Counted from the first letter of the stretch, positions 29,079 through 38,322 are shown. The stretch is DNA of 64,000 bases from Cellulomonas soli (GCF_013409305.1 NZ_JACBZJ010000001.1:682001-746000), one strand, 5' to 3'. Program-made: numbers and translations. The notes: generated by a model from the letters alone, not told the origin.

Positions 29079-30163
29079 AGACTGCCTCCGGTGCGGTTGG
29101 TCCTGGCGAGCAGCCAGATCAGGTACGGGGCGCCGAGCACCCCGGTGACGACGCCGACGGGGAACCGCGTCGGCAGCAGGTGCTGCCCGATCAGGTCGCC
29201 GAGCAGCACGAGCAGGGCGCCGACGAGTGCGGCGGGCACCAGCGGGGAGCCGGTCCCCCGGACCAGCCGGTACGCGATCGGACCGGACAGGAACGCGACG
29301 AACGCGATCGGCCCGGTCGCGGCCGTGGCGACCGCGACCAGCGCGACCGCGACGACCAGCAGGGCGAGCCGTGCCCGGTCGGGGCGGACACCGAGGCCCG
29401 CGGCGGTGTCGTCACCGAGCTGGAGCGCCTCCAGACGTCGGGAGAGCACCAGCAGCACGGGCACCAGGACGGCGGTCGCCGCCGCGAGCGGGCCCACCCC
29501 GTCCCAGAACGCCGAGTTGAGCGACCCGGTGAGCCAGCGCAGCGCCTCGTTCGCGTAGTAGATCTGCGTGCGGGTCATGGCGTACGAGATCACCGAGTCG
29601 AGCATCGCGCCGACGGCGATCCCGGTCAGCACCAGGCGGGCTCCGTGCACGCCACGCTGCCAGGACAGCAGGTAGATCGCACCGGCGACGACGAGGCCGC
29701 CGACCACCGCCAGCAGCGACAGCGTGGCACCGGAGAGGCCGAACATCGTGATGGCGACGACCGCGACGGCGCTGGACCCGGCGGAGATGCCGATGATGTC
29801 GGGGCTGGCGAGCGGGTTGCGCAGCATGGTCTGGAACACGACCCCGCCCATGCCGAACGCGAGCCCGGCGAGCAGGCCGGTCAGCACGCGCGGCAGCCGC
29901 AGCACGGTCACGTTGAACGAGACGCCCGGGACCTGCTCGCCGAGCAGCGCCCGGACCACCTCGACCGGGGAGTCCCACCGTTCGCCGAGGCACAGCGAGA
30001 GCAGCAGCACGCCGGCGACGGTGAGCACGAGGGCCGCGATCACCGTGCGGCGACGCCGCGTGCGCGCACGTCGGCCCGCGGCGACCAGCCCACCGCCCAC
30101 GGCCGGGGCCACCGGCGGGTCGGTCCGCTCGGTCCGGTCGGTCTTGTCCGTCAGCACGCTCAC
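29075..30163 (-). CDS. iron-siderophore ABC importer, FecCD permease (second)
   Basis: This FecCD-family permease has 362 residues and about nine transmembrane helices. A charged N-terminus precedes the first helix. Family motifs include GLAFGMGGVVFQTMLRNPLA, the SPDIIGISAGSSA loop, LGDDTAAGLGV (the coupling helix contacting the ATPase) and GPIAFVAFLSGPIAYRL. It forms the translocation channel with the permease encoded just upstream. The start is GTG 30163, overlapping the stop codon of the other permease (GTGA). Confidence 0.93.
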   Translation of the reverse strand: MSVLTDKTDRTERTDPPVAPAVGGGLVAAGRRARTRRRRTVIAALVLTVAGVLLLSLCLGERWDSPVEVVRALLGEQVPGVSFNVTVLRLPRVLTGLLAGLAFGMGGVVFQTMLRNPLASPDIIGISAGSSAVAVVAITMFGLSGATLSLLAVVGGLVVAGAIYLLSWQRGVHGARLVLTGIAVGAMLDSVISYAMTRTQIYYANEALRWLTGSLNSAFWDGVGPLAAATAVLVPVLLVLSRRLEALQLGDDTAAGLGVRPDRARLALLVVAVALVAVATAATGPIAFVAFLSGPIAYRLVRGTGSPLVPAALVGALLVLLGDLIGQHLLPTRFPVGVVTGVLGAPYLIWLLARTNRTGGSL

Positions 30164-31212
30164 AGGTCACGCACCTTCTGCCGGCGCAGGATCATGAGGA
30201 ACACCGGGGCGCCGATCAGCGCGGTCACGATGCCGACCTCGATCTCCTGGGGACGGGCCACGAGGCGGCCGACCACGTCGGCCGCGAGGAGCAGGGCGGC
30301 GCCGAGCGTCGCGGAGTACGGCAGCAGCCAGCGGTGGTCGGGGCCGGTGAACCGGCGCGCGGCGTGCGGCACGACGAGGCCGACGAAGCCGATCGGCCCG
30401 GCGATCGCGACGGCAGCACCGCACAGCAGCACCGCCGCGAGGGCGCCGAGCGCACGGACCCGGCCGATCCGCTGACCGAGCCCGGTCGCCACCTCGTCGC
30501 CGAGCGCGATGGCGTCCATCCCCCGGGCGCTGCCCACGGCGAGCACGGCGCCGACCAGCAGGAACGGCAGGACCTGGCCGATCTCGCCGAGCGACGCCCG
30601 GCCGATCGACCCGACCTGCCAGAACCGGAAGGTGTCGTACACGTCCGTGCGGGTCAGCAGCACCATCGAGACCATCGAGACGAGCGCGGCACTGGTCGCG
30701 GCCCCGGCGAGCGCGAGCTTGAGCGGGGTCGCGCCCTCCCGGCCGATCGACCCGACCGCGTAGACCAGGGCCGCGGCGACCGCCGCGCCGAGGAACGCGA
30801 GCCAGATGTACTGCGTCAGGCTCGACACACCCAGCCAGGCGATCCCGCAGACCACGGCGAACGACGCGCCCGAGCTGACGCCGAGCAGCCCCGGGTCGGC
30901 CAGCGGGTTGCGCGTCAGGCCCTGCATCACGGCACCGGCCAGGCCGAGCGCCGCGCCGACGAGCGCACCGAGCAGGGTGCGGGTGATCCGCGAGTGCACG
31001 GCCGCCTGCGCGATGTCGTCGAGGTCGGGGTGCAGCACCCCGGCGACGACGTCCGGCCACGCGACGACCCGGGAGCCGAACGCCAGGGAGGCGACGCACG
31101 CGAGCAGCACGGCGGCGACGCACACGGCGAGGCCGGTCGCGCGGCGGCGCCGCAGCGACGCCGGTCGCCCCGGTGAGGGGGCGACCGGCGCGGTCACGGC
31201 TGCCGTGGTCAC
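30160..31212 (-). CDS. iron-siderophore ABC importer, FecCD permease (first)
   Basis: This FecCD-family permease has 350 residues. GLAGAVMQGLTRNPLADPG and LLGVSSGASF, LGDEVATGLGQRIGR (coupling helix) and GPIGFVGLVVPHAAR are the family signatures. GTG 31212 overlaps the stop codon of the binding-protein gene (GTGA). A much longer open frame upstream in the same phase runs antiparallel to no signal and lies over the binding-protein gene, so it is not used. With its sister it makes a heterodimeric channel. Confidence 0.93.
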   Translation of the reverse strand: MTTAAVTAPVAPSPGRPASLRRRRATGLAVCVAAVLLACVASLAFGSRVVAWPDVVAGVLHPDLDDIAQAAVHSRITRTLLGALVGAALGLAGAVMQGLTRNPLADPGLLGVSSGASFAVVCGIAWLGVSSLTQYIWLAFLGAAVAAALVYAVGSIGREGATPLKLALAGAATSAALVSMVSMVLLTRTDVYDTFRFWQVGSIGRASLGEIGQVLPFLLVGAVLAVGSARGMDAIALGDEVATGLGQRIGRVRALGALAAVLLCGAAVAIAGPIGFVGLVVPHAARRFTGPDHRWLLPYSATLGAALLLAADVVGRLVARPQEIEVGIVTALIGAPVFLMILRRQKVRDL

Positions 31213-32270
31213 CCGACGTGCTCGGCGGCGGCCTGGAACAGGTCGAGGTAGTCGTCCAGGACGTACGGCACGGACAGCACGGTCGGGCCGGAGGTCGCGG
31301 CGGAGATCGGCGCCGAGTTCGGCATGACCACGACGGAGCCGCGGGCGACGGCCGGGATCTTGCCGATCAGCGGGTCGGCCTGGAGCGTGGCCAGCGTCGT
31401 GTCGTCGCCGTAGACCACGAGCACGTCGACGTCGGACAGGGTGTCGGCGTTCTCGGCGGACAGGCTCAGGTAGAACTGGTCGGTGTCGGCGGCCAGCTCC
31501 ACGACCGACGGGGCGTCGACCATCCCGAGGTCCGTCAGGAGCTGGACCCGGGCGTCGAGCGGGGTGTACAGGCCGATGGTGCTGGTGTCGGCCGGGTCGA
31601 TCCAGCCGTAGGCCACGGTCTTGCCCGCGACGTCCGGCCGCTCGGCCAGCGCCGCCTCGATCTGCGCGAGCACGTCGTCGACGAGCGCCTGCGCCTCGTC
31701 CTTCATCCCGAGCGCCTCGCCGTCGATCAGTGCCATGTCCTTCCAGCTCGTCCCCCAGGCGAACTCGGGGTAGGACACGGTCGGCGCGATCTGGGACAGC
31801 GTGCCGTAGTCCTCCTCGGTGAGCCCCGAGTAGGCGGCCAGGACGACGTCGGGCTCGGTGTTGGCGACCTGCTCGAACGGGATGCCGTCGGTCTCGTCGA
31901 AGAGCTCCGGGAGCGCGTCGCCGGTGGCGCCGAGCTTCTCCAGGGCGGCGTAGGTCCACGGCAGGATGCCGTCGCCGTCGTCGTCGCCGTAGGTCGTCTC
32001 CTGGAGGCCGACGGGGACGATGCCCAGCGCCAGCGGGACGTCGTGGTTGCCCCAGTTGACCGTCGCGACGCGCTCGGGCTGGGACTCGATCGTCGTCTCA
32101 CCGAAGGTGTTGGCGAGCGTGACCGGGAACGCGCTGGTGCTCGACGAGCCCGCGGCGGTCGTGGTCTGGTCGTCCGTCGAGCCGCCCGAGCTGCACGCGG
32201 TGAGCGCGAGCCCGGCCGCCACGACGGCGGCGACGCGGGCCAGGTGGCGCTGGACGGTGGAGTGAGGCAT
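31209..32270 (-). CDS. iron-siderophore binding lipoprotein
   Basis: This 353-residue substrate-binding protein has a signal peptide and lipobox (LALTACSSGG), so it is anchored outside the membrane. The body fits the periplasmic-binding TroA/FepB fold, with VATVNWGNHDVPLALGIVPV and EPDVVLAAYSGLT. It delivers ferric siderophore to the FecCD permeases. An AGGGGACCTCC stretch precedes the ATG. An iron box overlaps its promoter, so expression should be induced by iron starvation. It is the first gene of the four-gene operon. Confidence 0.94.
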   Translation of the reverse strand: MPHSTVQRHLARVAAVVAAGLALTACSSGGSTDDQTTTAAGSSSTSAFPVTLANTFGETTIESQPERVATVNWGNHDVPLALGIVPVGLQETTYGDDDGDGILPWTYAALEKLGATGDALPELFDETDGIPFEQVANTEPDVVLAAYSGLTEEDYGTLSQIAPTVSYPEFAWGTSWKDMALIDGEALGMKDEAQALVDDVLAQIEAALAERPDVAGKTVAYGWIDPADTSTIGLYTPLDARVQLLTDLGMVDAPSVVELAADTDQFYLSLSAENADTLSDVDVLVVYGDDTTLATLQADPLIGKIPAVARGSVVVMPNSAPISAATSGPTVLSVPYVLDDYLDLFQAAAEHVG

Positions 32271-32304
32271 GGAGGTCCCCTCGAGGGTCAGCTGGTGCAG
32301 TTGC

Positions 32305-32323
32305 TTAGGGCAGGCTTACCTTA
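32305..32323. promoter_or_regulatory. DtxR/IdeR-type iron box overlapping the promoter
   Basis: TTAGGGCAGGCTTACCTTA matches the consensus TTAGGTTAGGCTAACCTAA at 15 of 19 positions and is centred on AGGCT. On the minus strand its end doubles as the -10 hexamer TAAGGT (32318-32323), about 48 nt before the binding-protein ATG. Fe2+-bound DtxR/IdeR would block the promoter. Confidence 0.8.
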
Positions 32324-32425
32324 TGCCATCTGCACCGGTGCTCGGGACCGACGCCATTCGGGCGGGCGGAAGGGCGGGCCGACCGGTTCCTCCGCAGGGC
32401 CGACCACCGACCCCGGGGCACGACG

Positions 32426-32460
32426 ACGGCCGCGGACCGCCCAGGGCAGTCCGCGGCCGT
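32426..32460 (-). terminator. hairpin terminator after ptsI (12-bp stem)
   Basis: Bases 32426-32437 pair perfectly with 32449-32460 around an 11-nt loop, just past the ptsI stop codon. Confidence 0.75.
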
Positions 32461-32477
32461 GTGACCCTCCGACCTCG

Positions 32478-34175
32478 CTACAGCGCGAGCGCCGCCACGA
32501 GCGCCGGGTCGACCAGCTCGAGCACAGCAGCGCGCGCCTCGGTGGCCGACGGTGCGGCCAGGGCCCGCTCGGCGGCCTGCCGGCACGTCGCGAGCGAGTG
32601 GCGTCGCAGCATGTGCCGCGCCGCAGGCAGGGCCCCGGCGGACATGGACAGGCTGGTCACGCCGAGCCCGGTGAGCACGAGCGCCATCAGCGGGTCACCC
32701 GCCGACTCCCCGCACACGCCGACCGGCTTGCCGAGCTCGGTCCCGGCCCGTGCCGTGGCGGCGACCAGGTCGAGCACGGCCGGCTGCCAGGGGTCGAGCA
32801 GGTCGGCCAGCTCGCCGCGCAGCCGGTCGGTCGCCATCGCGTACTGGGCCAGGTCGTTGGTGCCCAGGGACACGAAGTCGACCTCGGCGAGCACCTCGCG
32901 CGCCCGCAGCGCCGCCGCAGGGACCTCGACCATCACACCGACCGTCCGGATGCCGTGACCACGCGCCCGCTCGGCGAACGCCCGCGCCTCCTGGGCGGTG
33001 GCGACCATCGGCGCCATGACCCACGGTGCCGTGCCCGTGGCCTCCTGCGCCCGCGCGAGCGCGGCCAGCTGGGTGTCGAGCAGTTCGGGCATGGTCCGCA
33101 CGAGCCGGTAGCCGCGCACCCCCAACGCCGGGTTCTCCTCGTCGGCCTGGGTGGCGAACGCCAACGGCTTGTCGGCGCCGGCGTCGAGCGTGCGGACGAC
33201 GACCTTGCGGTCGCCGAACGCCCGCAGCACGCGCTCGTAGGTCGCGGCCTGCTCGTCGAGCGTCGGCGCCGTGGCGCGGCCGAGGAACAGCACCTCGGTG
33301 CGGAACAGGCCGACGCCCTCGACGCCCGGCAGGGCGACACGTTCGGCGTCCTCCGCCGTGCCGATGTTGGCCAGCAGCATCACGGGGTGCCCGTCAGAGG
33401 TGCCCCCCTCCGCGGTGTCCGCGGCCAGCTCGCGGTCGACCGCCGCGCGCTCGGCCAGCACCGACTGCAGCGCGGCGTCCGGGTCCGGCGTGACCGTCCC
33501 GGCTGCCGCGTCCACCGCCACGAGGGTGCCCTCGGGCAGGTCGGTCGCACCCGCGACGCGCACGACGCACGGCAGGCCGAGCTGTCCGGCGATGATCGCG
33601 GTGTGCCCCGTCGGTCCGCCGAGTTCGGTGACGATCGCGAGCACCTTGTCCAGGTCGAGGGCCGCGGTGTCGGCCGGGGCGAGGTCGCGCGCGACGACGA
33701 CGGACGGCACGTGCAGCTCGGGAACACCGGGCGCCGGGAGCCCGAGCACGCGGGCCACGACGCGGTCGCGCACCGAGTGCAGGTCGGTGACGCGCTCGGC
33801 CAGGTATCCGCCGGCCTGCTCGAACATGGCCGCGAACGTCGCGACGACGGCGTCCACGGCCCCGACGGGCGGCTCACCGGCGTCGAGCCGGGTCAGCACG
33901 CCCGATCGCAGGGCACGGTCGTCGGCCATCTGCGCGGTCGCGGCGAGCACCTCACGGACCGTTCCCTCGGCGCGCTCGGCCTGCTCGCGCAGGCCTGCGG
34001 CCACGTCGCCGAACGCCGCCTCGACGCGGGCACGCACCGTGGCCGCATCGGCCGGAGCACCGTCGACCAGCACGGGGGCGTCCGCCGGGACGGTCGGAGC
34101 GGGCCGCACCTGCGCGACCGGACCGACCGCACCACGTCGACCGACGCCGACCCCCTGCAACGTGGGCTGGGGCAT
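32478..34175 (-). CDS. ptsI: PTS enzyme I (phosphoenolpyruvate-protein phosphotransferase)
   Basis: It transfers phosphate from PEP to HPr at the head of the sugar PTS. The 565 residues show the N-terminal HPr-binding domain, the phosphorylated His near residue 190 (GGPTGHTAIIAGQLGLP), the PEP-binding barrel (GVGLFRTEVLFLG, RTLDAGADKP) and the C-terminal signature with the active Cys (GVCGESAGDP). ATG 34175 overlaps the ptsH stop codon by one base (TGATG), so HPr and enzyme I are cotranslated. Confidence 0.97.
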   Translation of the reverse strand: MPQPTLQGVGVGRRGAVGPVAQVRPAPTVPADAPVLVDGAPADAATVRARVEAAFGDVAAGLREQAERAEGTVREVLAATAQMADDRALRSGVLTRLDAGEPPVGAVDAVVATFAAMFEQAGGYLAERVTDLHSVRDRVVARVLGLPAPGVPELHVPSVVVARDLAPADTAALDLDKVLAIVTELGGPTGHTAIIAGQLGLPCVVRVAGATDLPEGTLVAVDAAAGTVTPDPDAALQSVLAERAAVDRELAADTAEGGTSDGHPVMLLANIGTAEDAERVALPGVEGVGLFRTEVLFLGRATAPTLDEQAATYERVLRAFGDRKVVVRTLDAGADKPLAFATQADEENPALGVRGYRLVRTMPELLDTQLAALARAQEATGTAPWVMAPMVATAQEARAFAERARGHGIRTVGVMVEVPAAALRAREVLAEVDFVSLGTNDLAQYAMATDRLRGELADLLDPWQPAVLDLVAATARAGTELGKPVGVCGESAGDPLMALVLTGLGVTSLSMSAGALPAARHMLRRHSLATCRQAAERALAAPSATEARAAVLELVDPALVAALAL

Positions 34176-34468
34176 CAGGCACCGCCAGGCGCGGGGACGT
34201 CCTGCGCGTCGAGGTCGGTGGCGAGCAGCGTCACGAGACCGTCGAGCGCGGCGTCGGCGCCGTCGCCCTCGGCCGCGAGCGTGACCTCCTCGCCGGAGGG
34301 GACGCCGAGCCCCATGACGTACAGGATGCTCGTGGCGTCGACGGGCTCGCCGCCGGGACGAGCGATCGTGACGGGCAGCCCGGTCGCCGCGGCCGCCTGC
34401 GTGAAGAGCATGGCGGGTCGGGCGTGCAGGCCCACACGGGAGGCGACGACGACGGTGCGCTGAGCCAT
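34175..34468 (-). CDS. ptsH: phosphocarrier protein HPr
   Basis: This 97-residue HPr has the active-site His15 in VGLHARPA. It accepts phosphate from enzyme I and passes it to enzyme IIA proteins. The segment TSILYVMGLG places a Ser at 47, where Firmicutes carry the regulatory Ser46. An HPr kinase is generally absent in actinobacteria, so regulation there is doubtful. The C-terminus has a short extra tail (DVPAPGGA). It lies 140 bp downstream of the fructose PTS gene on the same strand but behind a possible terminator. Confidence 0.96.
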   Translation of the reverse strand: MAQRTVVVASRVGLHARPAMLFTQAAAATGLPVTIARPGGEPVDATSILYVMGLGVPSGEEVTLAAEGDGADAALDGLVTLLATDLDAQDVPAPGGA

Positions 34469-34555
34469 GGGAGGAGCTCCGTTCAGGGAGTGGGGTGCCG
34501 GGGCGGCACGGGTGGACGGGTGACGGACGACGATGCGGCAGGGCTCGTGCGCCGC

Positions 34556-34584
34556 GGGTCCCGGGTCACCTTCGACCGGGACCC
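34556..34584 (-). terminator. hairpin after fruA (9-bp stem)
   Basis: Bases 34556-34564 pair perfectly with 34576-34584 around an 11-nt loop. It sits in the fruA-ptsH gap upstream of the fruA stop codon's far side. Since both genes run leftward, it would act as an attenuator or boundary ahead of fruA rather than a terminator for it. Confidence 0.4.
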
Positions 34585-34609
34585 ACGGCTGCTCGAGCCC
34601 GTGAGGGGA

Positions 34610-36145
34610 TCAGGCCGTGCGGGCCACCAGCGCGGGCGAACCCTCGGCGGCCGCGTCGGCCTCGTGCTCAGCCTGCACCAGCGGGCTGGGACGCGCGCTC
34701 TTGAGCGCGACGACCAGCAGACCGCTGACGACCATCCCGACGGCCACGCAGCCGACGAAGGCCCACGGGTTGGAGATGAGCGGGAGGACCCAGATGCCGC
34801 CGTGCGGGGCGCGCAGGCCGGAGCCGACGGCCATCACGAGCGCGCCGGTGACGCTCGAGCCGACCACCGAGGAGACGATCACGCGCCACGGGTCGGCCGC
34901 GGCGAACGGGATCGCACCCTCGGAGATGAACGACAGCCCGAGCAGCCAGGCGGCCTTGCCGTTCTCCTGCTCGGCGTGCGTGAACAGGTTCTTGCGGATG
35001 GTCGTGGCGAACGCCATCGCGAGCGGGGCGACCATGCCGGCAGCCATGACCGCAGCCATGATCTGGTACTGCACGGCGTCGGCCGCCAGACCCTCGGTCG
35101 CCAGGCCGGTGACCGCGAACGTGTAGGCGACCTTGTTGATCGGTCCGCCGAGGTCGAAGCCCATCATCGCGCCGAGCAGCGCGCCCATGAGCACGAGGTT
35201 CGCGCCGGACAGCCCGTTGAGCCAGCTCGTCAGACCCTCCATCGCCGAGGCGATGGGCTGCCCGATGAGCACGATCATCACGAAGCCGACGACCGCCGAC
35301 GAGAGCAGCGGGGTCACCACGACGGGCATCACGCCGCGCACGCCCTTCGGGACCCGCCAACGGCTGATCCACAGCGCGAGGAACCCGGCGAGGAAACCGG
35401 TGACCAGGCCGCCGAGGAAGCCGGCGCCCACGGCCACGGAGATCGCGCCGCCGACGAACCCGGGCACCAGACCCGGCCGGTCGGCGATGCCGTAGGCGAT
35501 GAACCCGGACAGCACGGGCACCAGGAACCCGAAGGCCACGGCGCCCGTCTGGAACAGGAGCACCGCCCAGTCCTGACCGGACATCACGTTGAAGTTGGCC
35601 AGCAGGTCCGCCAGCGGCACGCCGGTCACCGCGACGACGCCCTCGTCACCGGGCCACGCGAACGCGGCGACCATGAACCCGAGCGCGATGAGGATGCCGC
35701 CCGCGGCGACGAACGGGATCATGTACGACACGCCGGTCATGAGCCACTGCCGCACGCGGGTGGCCACCGAGGCGTTCGGGTCGACCTTCGTGGCGGGCGC
35801 TGCACCGGGGGTCGCCGCCGGTGCAGCGGCCACGACGCCGGACTCCACGGCCGCGACGGCCTGGGCGATGACACCGGCGGCGTCGTGCACGGCCTTCTTC
35901 ACGCCGACGTCGACCGACGGCTTGCCGGCGAACCGCTCACGGTCCTTGACCTCGAGGTCGGCGGCGTAGATCACGCCGTCCGCGTCGGCGATGACCTGCG
36001 GGTCGAGCGGCGTGGAGCCCGCGGCCCCTTGCGTCTCGACGGTGACCGTGTGCCCGGCGGCCTTCCCGGCCTGCTCCAGGGCCTCGGCGGCCATGTAGGT
36101 GTGGGCGATCCCCGTGGGGCACGAGGTGACGGCGACGAACTTCAT
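34610..36145 (-). CDS. fruA: fructose PTS enzyme IIBC
   Basis: This fructose-specific permease has 511 residues. An N-terminal IIB domain (1-100) carries the phosphorylated Cys9 in TSCPTGIAHTYMAAE. A linker rich in Ala and Pro follows, and then a IIC membrane domain (about 125-485) with eight to ten helices (VSYMIPFVAAGGILIALG, GFDLGGPINKVAYTF). It imports fructose as fructose-1-phosphate. The IIA function is on the preceding separate gene, whose stop codon it overlaps (ATGA). Confidence 0.95.
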   Translation of the reverse strand: MKFVAVTSCPTGIAHTYMAAEALEQAGKAAGHTVTVETQGAAGSTPLDPQVIADADGVIYAADLEVKDRERFAGKPSVDVGVKKAVHDAAGVIAQAVAAVESGVVAAAPAATPGAAPATKVDPNASVATRVRQWLMTGVSYMIPFVAAGGILIALGFMVAAFAWPGDEGVVAVTGVPLADLLANFNVMSGQDWAVLLFQTGAVAFGFLVPVLSGFIAYGIADRPGLVPGFVGGAISVAVGAGFLGGLVTGFLAGFLALWISRWRVPKGVRGVMPVVVTPLLSSAVVGFVMIVLIGQPIASAMEGLTSWLNGLSGANLVLMGALLGAMMGFDLGGPINKVAYTFAVTGLATEGLAADAVQYQIMAAVMAAGMVAPLAMAFATTIRKNLFTHAEQENGKAAWLLGLSFISEGAIPFAAADPWRVIVSSVVGSSVTGALVMAVGSGLRAPHGGIWVLPLISNPWAFVGCVAVGMVVSGLLVVALKSARPSPLVQAEHEADAAAEGSPALVARTA

Positions 36146-36597
36146 GAGGGGACGACCTCTCGGATGATGATGTCGGCGACGGTGCCGGCATCGGGGGCGT
36201 CGTGCAGGGCGGTGCGGAAGGACTCGTGGACGAGCCGGCGGGCGAGGGCGGCGAGGATCTGCAGGTGGTCGGCGTCGCCGGCGCTGGGCGCCGCGATGAG
36301 GAAGATCAGCGTCGCGGGACCGTCCGGGGCGCCGAAGTCGACGCCCGCGGGCACCTTGGCCACGGCGAGGCTCGGCACGGTGACGTAGGCGGAGCGGGCG
36401 TGCGGCAGGCCGATGCCGCCGGGCATGCCGGTGGCCATCTGCGCCTCCCGGGCACGCACGTCGGCGTGGAACGCGTCGGCGTCGGTCACGCGGCCGGCGG
36501 CCACCAGGAGGTCGATGAGCTGACGGGTCGCGTCGTCGCGGTCCGTGGCGACCAGGTCGACGGCGACCAGGTCCGGGGTGATGAGTGCGGAGGTCAC
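36142..36597 (-). CDS. fructose PTS enzyme IIA
   Basis: This single-domain PTS EIIA of the fructose/mannitol type has 151 residues. The phosphorylated His66 lies in GIGLPHARSAYV. It relays phosphate from HPr to the IIB domain of the next gene. The start GTG 36597 lies one base past the fruK stop codon, and its own stop overlaps the IIBC start as ATGA. In many bacteria this domain is fused to IIBC; here it is free-standing. Confidence 0.94.
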   Translation of the reverse strand: MTSALITPDLVAVDLVATDRDDATRQLIDLLVAAGRVTDADAFHADVRAREAQMATGMPGGIGLPHARSAYVTVPSLAVAKVPAGVDFGAPDGPATLIFLIAAPSAGDADHLQILAALARRLVHESFRTALHDAPDAGTVADIIIREVVPS

Positions 36598-36598
36598 G

Positions 36599-37546
36599 TC
36601 ACAGCTCCTTCAGTGCGACTCGGGTGTCGGGATCGGTGACGACGCGGACGTCGTCGAGGTGGATGTCGGACGGTGCAGGTGCGGCCGTCCCGGGGAGCAG
36701 GACCGCGGCGCGTCCCCAGGCGACGGCGCGGCGCAGGCGGTCGGCGGGGTCGCCGTCGGCCGCGAGGTAGCCGGCGAGGGTGGAGTCCCCTGCGCCGACC
36801 GTGGACAGCGGGACGAGCGGGTCCCCGCCGGCCCACCAGGTGCCCTCGGCCCGCACGAGGAGCGCGCCGTGAGCACCGAGGCTGACCAGCACCGTGCGTG
36901 TGCCGGCCGCGATGACCTGCCGAGCGGCGTCGACGACGTCTCCCACGGTGTCCAGCCGGTGCCCGACCAGCTCGGCGAGCTCGTCGTCGTTGGGCTTGAC
37001 GAGCTCGAGCCCGCCGGCGCGGACCGCGGCGACGAACGGGGCACCGGAGGTGTCGAGGACCACAGGCACCCCGTGTCGTGCGGCGACGCGGGCGAGCCGC
37101 ACGTACAGGTCGGCGCCCGCGCCGACGGGGAGGCTCCCGGCGCCGACCACGGTGTCGGCACCTGCGGTCAGCTGCTGCTCGACGGCGTCGAGGAGGGCGT
37201 CCCGCTCGGCCGCGCTGAGCACGGGCCCGGGGGCGTTGACCTTGGTGGTCGTGCCGTCCCGTTCGACGAGCGTGAGGTTGGAGCGGGTGTCGCCGTCGAC
37301 CGGTACGGCGACCGCGGGCACGTCGTGCTCGGCGAGCAGCGTCACGAGGCGCGCCCCGTCGGTGCCGCCGACGGGCAGCACCGCGATGGACGGGACGCCG
37401 TGCCGCACGAGGGCCCGCGAGACGTTGATCCCCTTGCCGCCCGCGTGCACGTGCGCCGCGACGGCGCGGTTGACCTCTCCGACCTCGAGCCGCTCGACGT
37501 CGAGAGCGCGGTCGAGGCTCGGGTTGGGGGTGAGGGTGACGATCAT
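36599..37546 (-). CDS. fruK: 1-phosphofructokinase
   Basis: It phosphorylates fructose-1-phosphate to fructose-1,6-bisphosphate with ATP. This PfkB-family kinase has 315 residues. MIVTLTPNPSLDRAL at the N-terminus is typical of FruK, followed by GGKGINVSRAL, VKPNDDELAEL and the catalytic anion-hole motif TVGAGDSTLAGY. It is coupled to the upstream regulator gene by an ATGA overlap and to the IIA gene by a 1-nt gap, so the fru genes are one operon. Confidence 0.96.
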   Translation of the reverse strand: MIVTLTPNPSLDRALDVERLEVGEVNRAVAAHVHAGGKGINVSRALVRHGVPSIAVLPVGGTDGARLVTLLAEHDVPAVAVPVDGDTRSNLTLVERDGTTTKVNAPGPVLSAAERDALLDAVEQQLTAGADTVVGAGSLPVGAGADLYVRLARVAARHGVPVVLDTSGAPFVAAVRAGGLELVKPNDDELAELVGHRLDTVGDVVDAARQVIAAGTRTVLVSLGAHGALLVRAEGTWWAGGDPLVPLSTVGAGDSTLAGYLAADGDPADRLRRAVAWGRAAVLLPGTAAPAPSDIHLDDVRVVTDPDTRVALKEL

Positions 37547-38322
37547 GCGCGCACCACCCTCGGGCCGGCCTGCTCGAGCTCGTCGGCGAGCTCGGGGTCG
37601 ATGCCGGAGTCGGTCACGACGGTGTCGACGCGGGAGAGCGGGGCGACGAGCGCGAGGTCGACCCGTCCGATCTTCGTGTGGTCGGCGAGCACCACGGTGC
37701 GCCGTGCGGCATCGACCAGGGCTCGCTTGACGGCGGCCTCGGCGAGGTCGGGTGTCGTCACGCCGCGCTCGACGCTGATCCCGTTGGCGCCGAGGAACGC
37801 GACGTCGGCGTGGATCTCGGCGAGCTCGCGCAACGCCCAGGACCCGACCGCGGCGAGCGTGCGCCCGCGGACGGTCCCACCGACGAGGTGCAGCGTGATG
37901 CCCGGCCTCGTGGCGAGCACGGTGGCGACGGGCAGGGCGTGGGTCACGACCGTGAGCTCGCGGTCGGTGGGCAGCATCTCGGCCAGACGGACCGTGGTGG
38001 TCCCGGCGTCGAGGATGATCGCGCCGCCGTCGGGCAGCTCCTCGAGCGCGGCCTTGGCGATGCGCTCCTTCTCCCCTGCGAACAGGCCCTCGCGGTCGGC
38101 GAGCCCCGGTTCGAAGCCGAGCCTCTCGACGGGGATCGCCCCGCCGTGCACGCGCCGCACGAGGCCGTGCCGCTCGAGCGCGGTGAGGTCTCGGCGGACG
38201 GTCTCGGGGGTGACGTCGAGCTCTTGTGCGAGCGAGGCCACATCGACCCTGCCCTCCGCGCGGGCTCTCGCGAGGATCTGCTGGTGCCGCTCCGGTGCGT
38301 ACACGTCCGACTCCGTCGTCAT
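37543..38322 (-). CDS. DeoR-family regulator of the fructose operon (FruR)
   Basis: This 259-residue regulator has a DeoR-type winged helix (RHQQILARARAEGRVDVASL, TPETVRRDLTALERHGLVRR) and a sugar-phosphate sensing domain (ILDAGTTTVRLAEM, GGTVRGRTLAAVG, LGANGIS, DHTKIGR). It is the first gene of the fru operon and likely represses it until a fructose phosphate is present. An imperfect palindrome lies upstream of its promoter. ATG 38322 is the usual start; another ATG in a different phase lies a few bases upstream. Confidence 0.93.
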   Translation of the reverse strand: MTTESDVYAPERHQQILARARAEGRVDVASLAQELDVTPETVRRDLTALERHGLVRRVHGGAIPVERLGFEPGLADREGLFAGEKERIAKAALEELPDGGAIILDAGTTTVRLAEMLPTDRELTVVTHALPVATVLATRPGITLHLVGGTVRGRTLAAVGSWALRELAEIHADVAFLGANGISVERGVTTPDLAEAAVKRALVDAARRTVVLADHTKIGRVDLALVAPLSRVDTVVTDSGIDPELADELEQAGPRVVRA

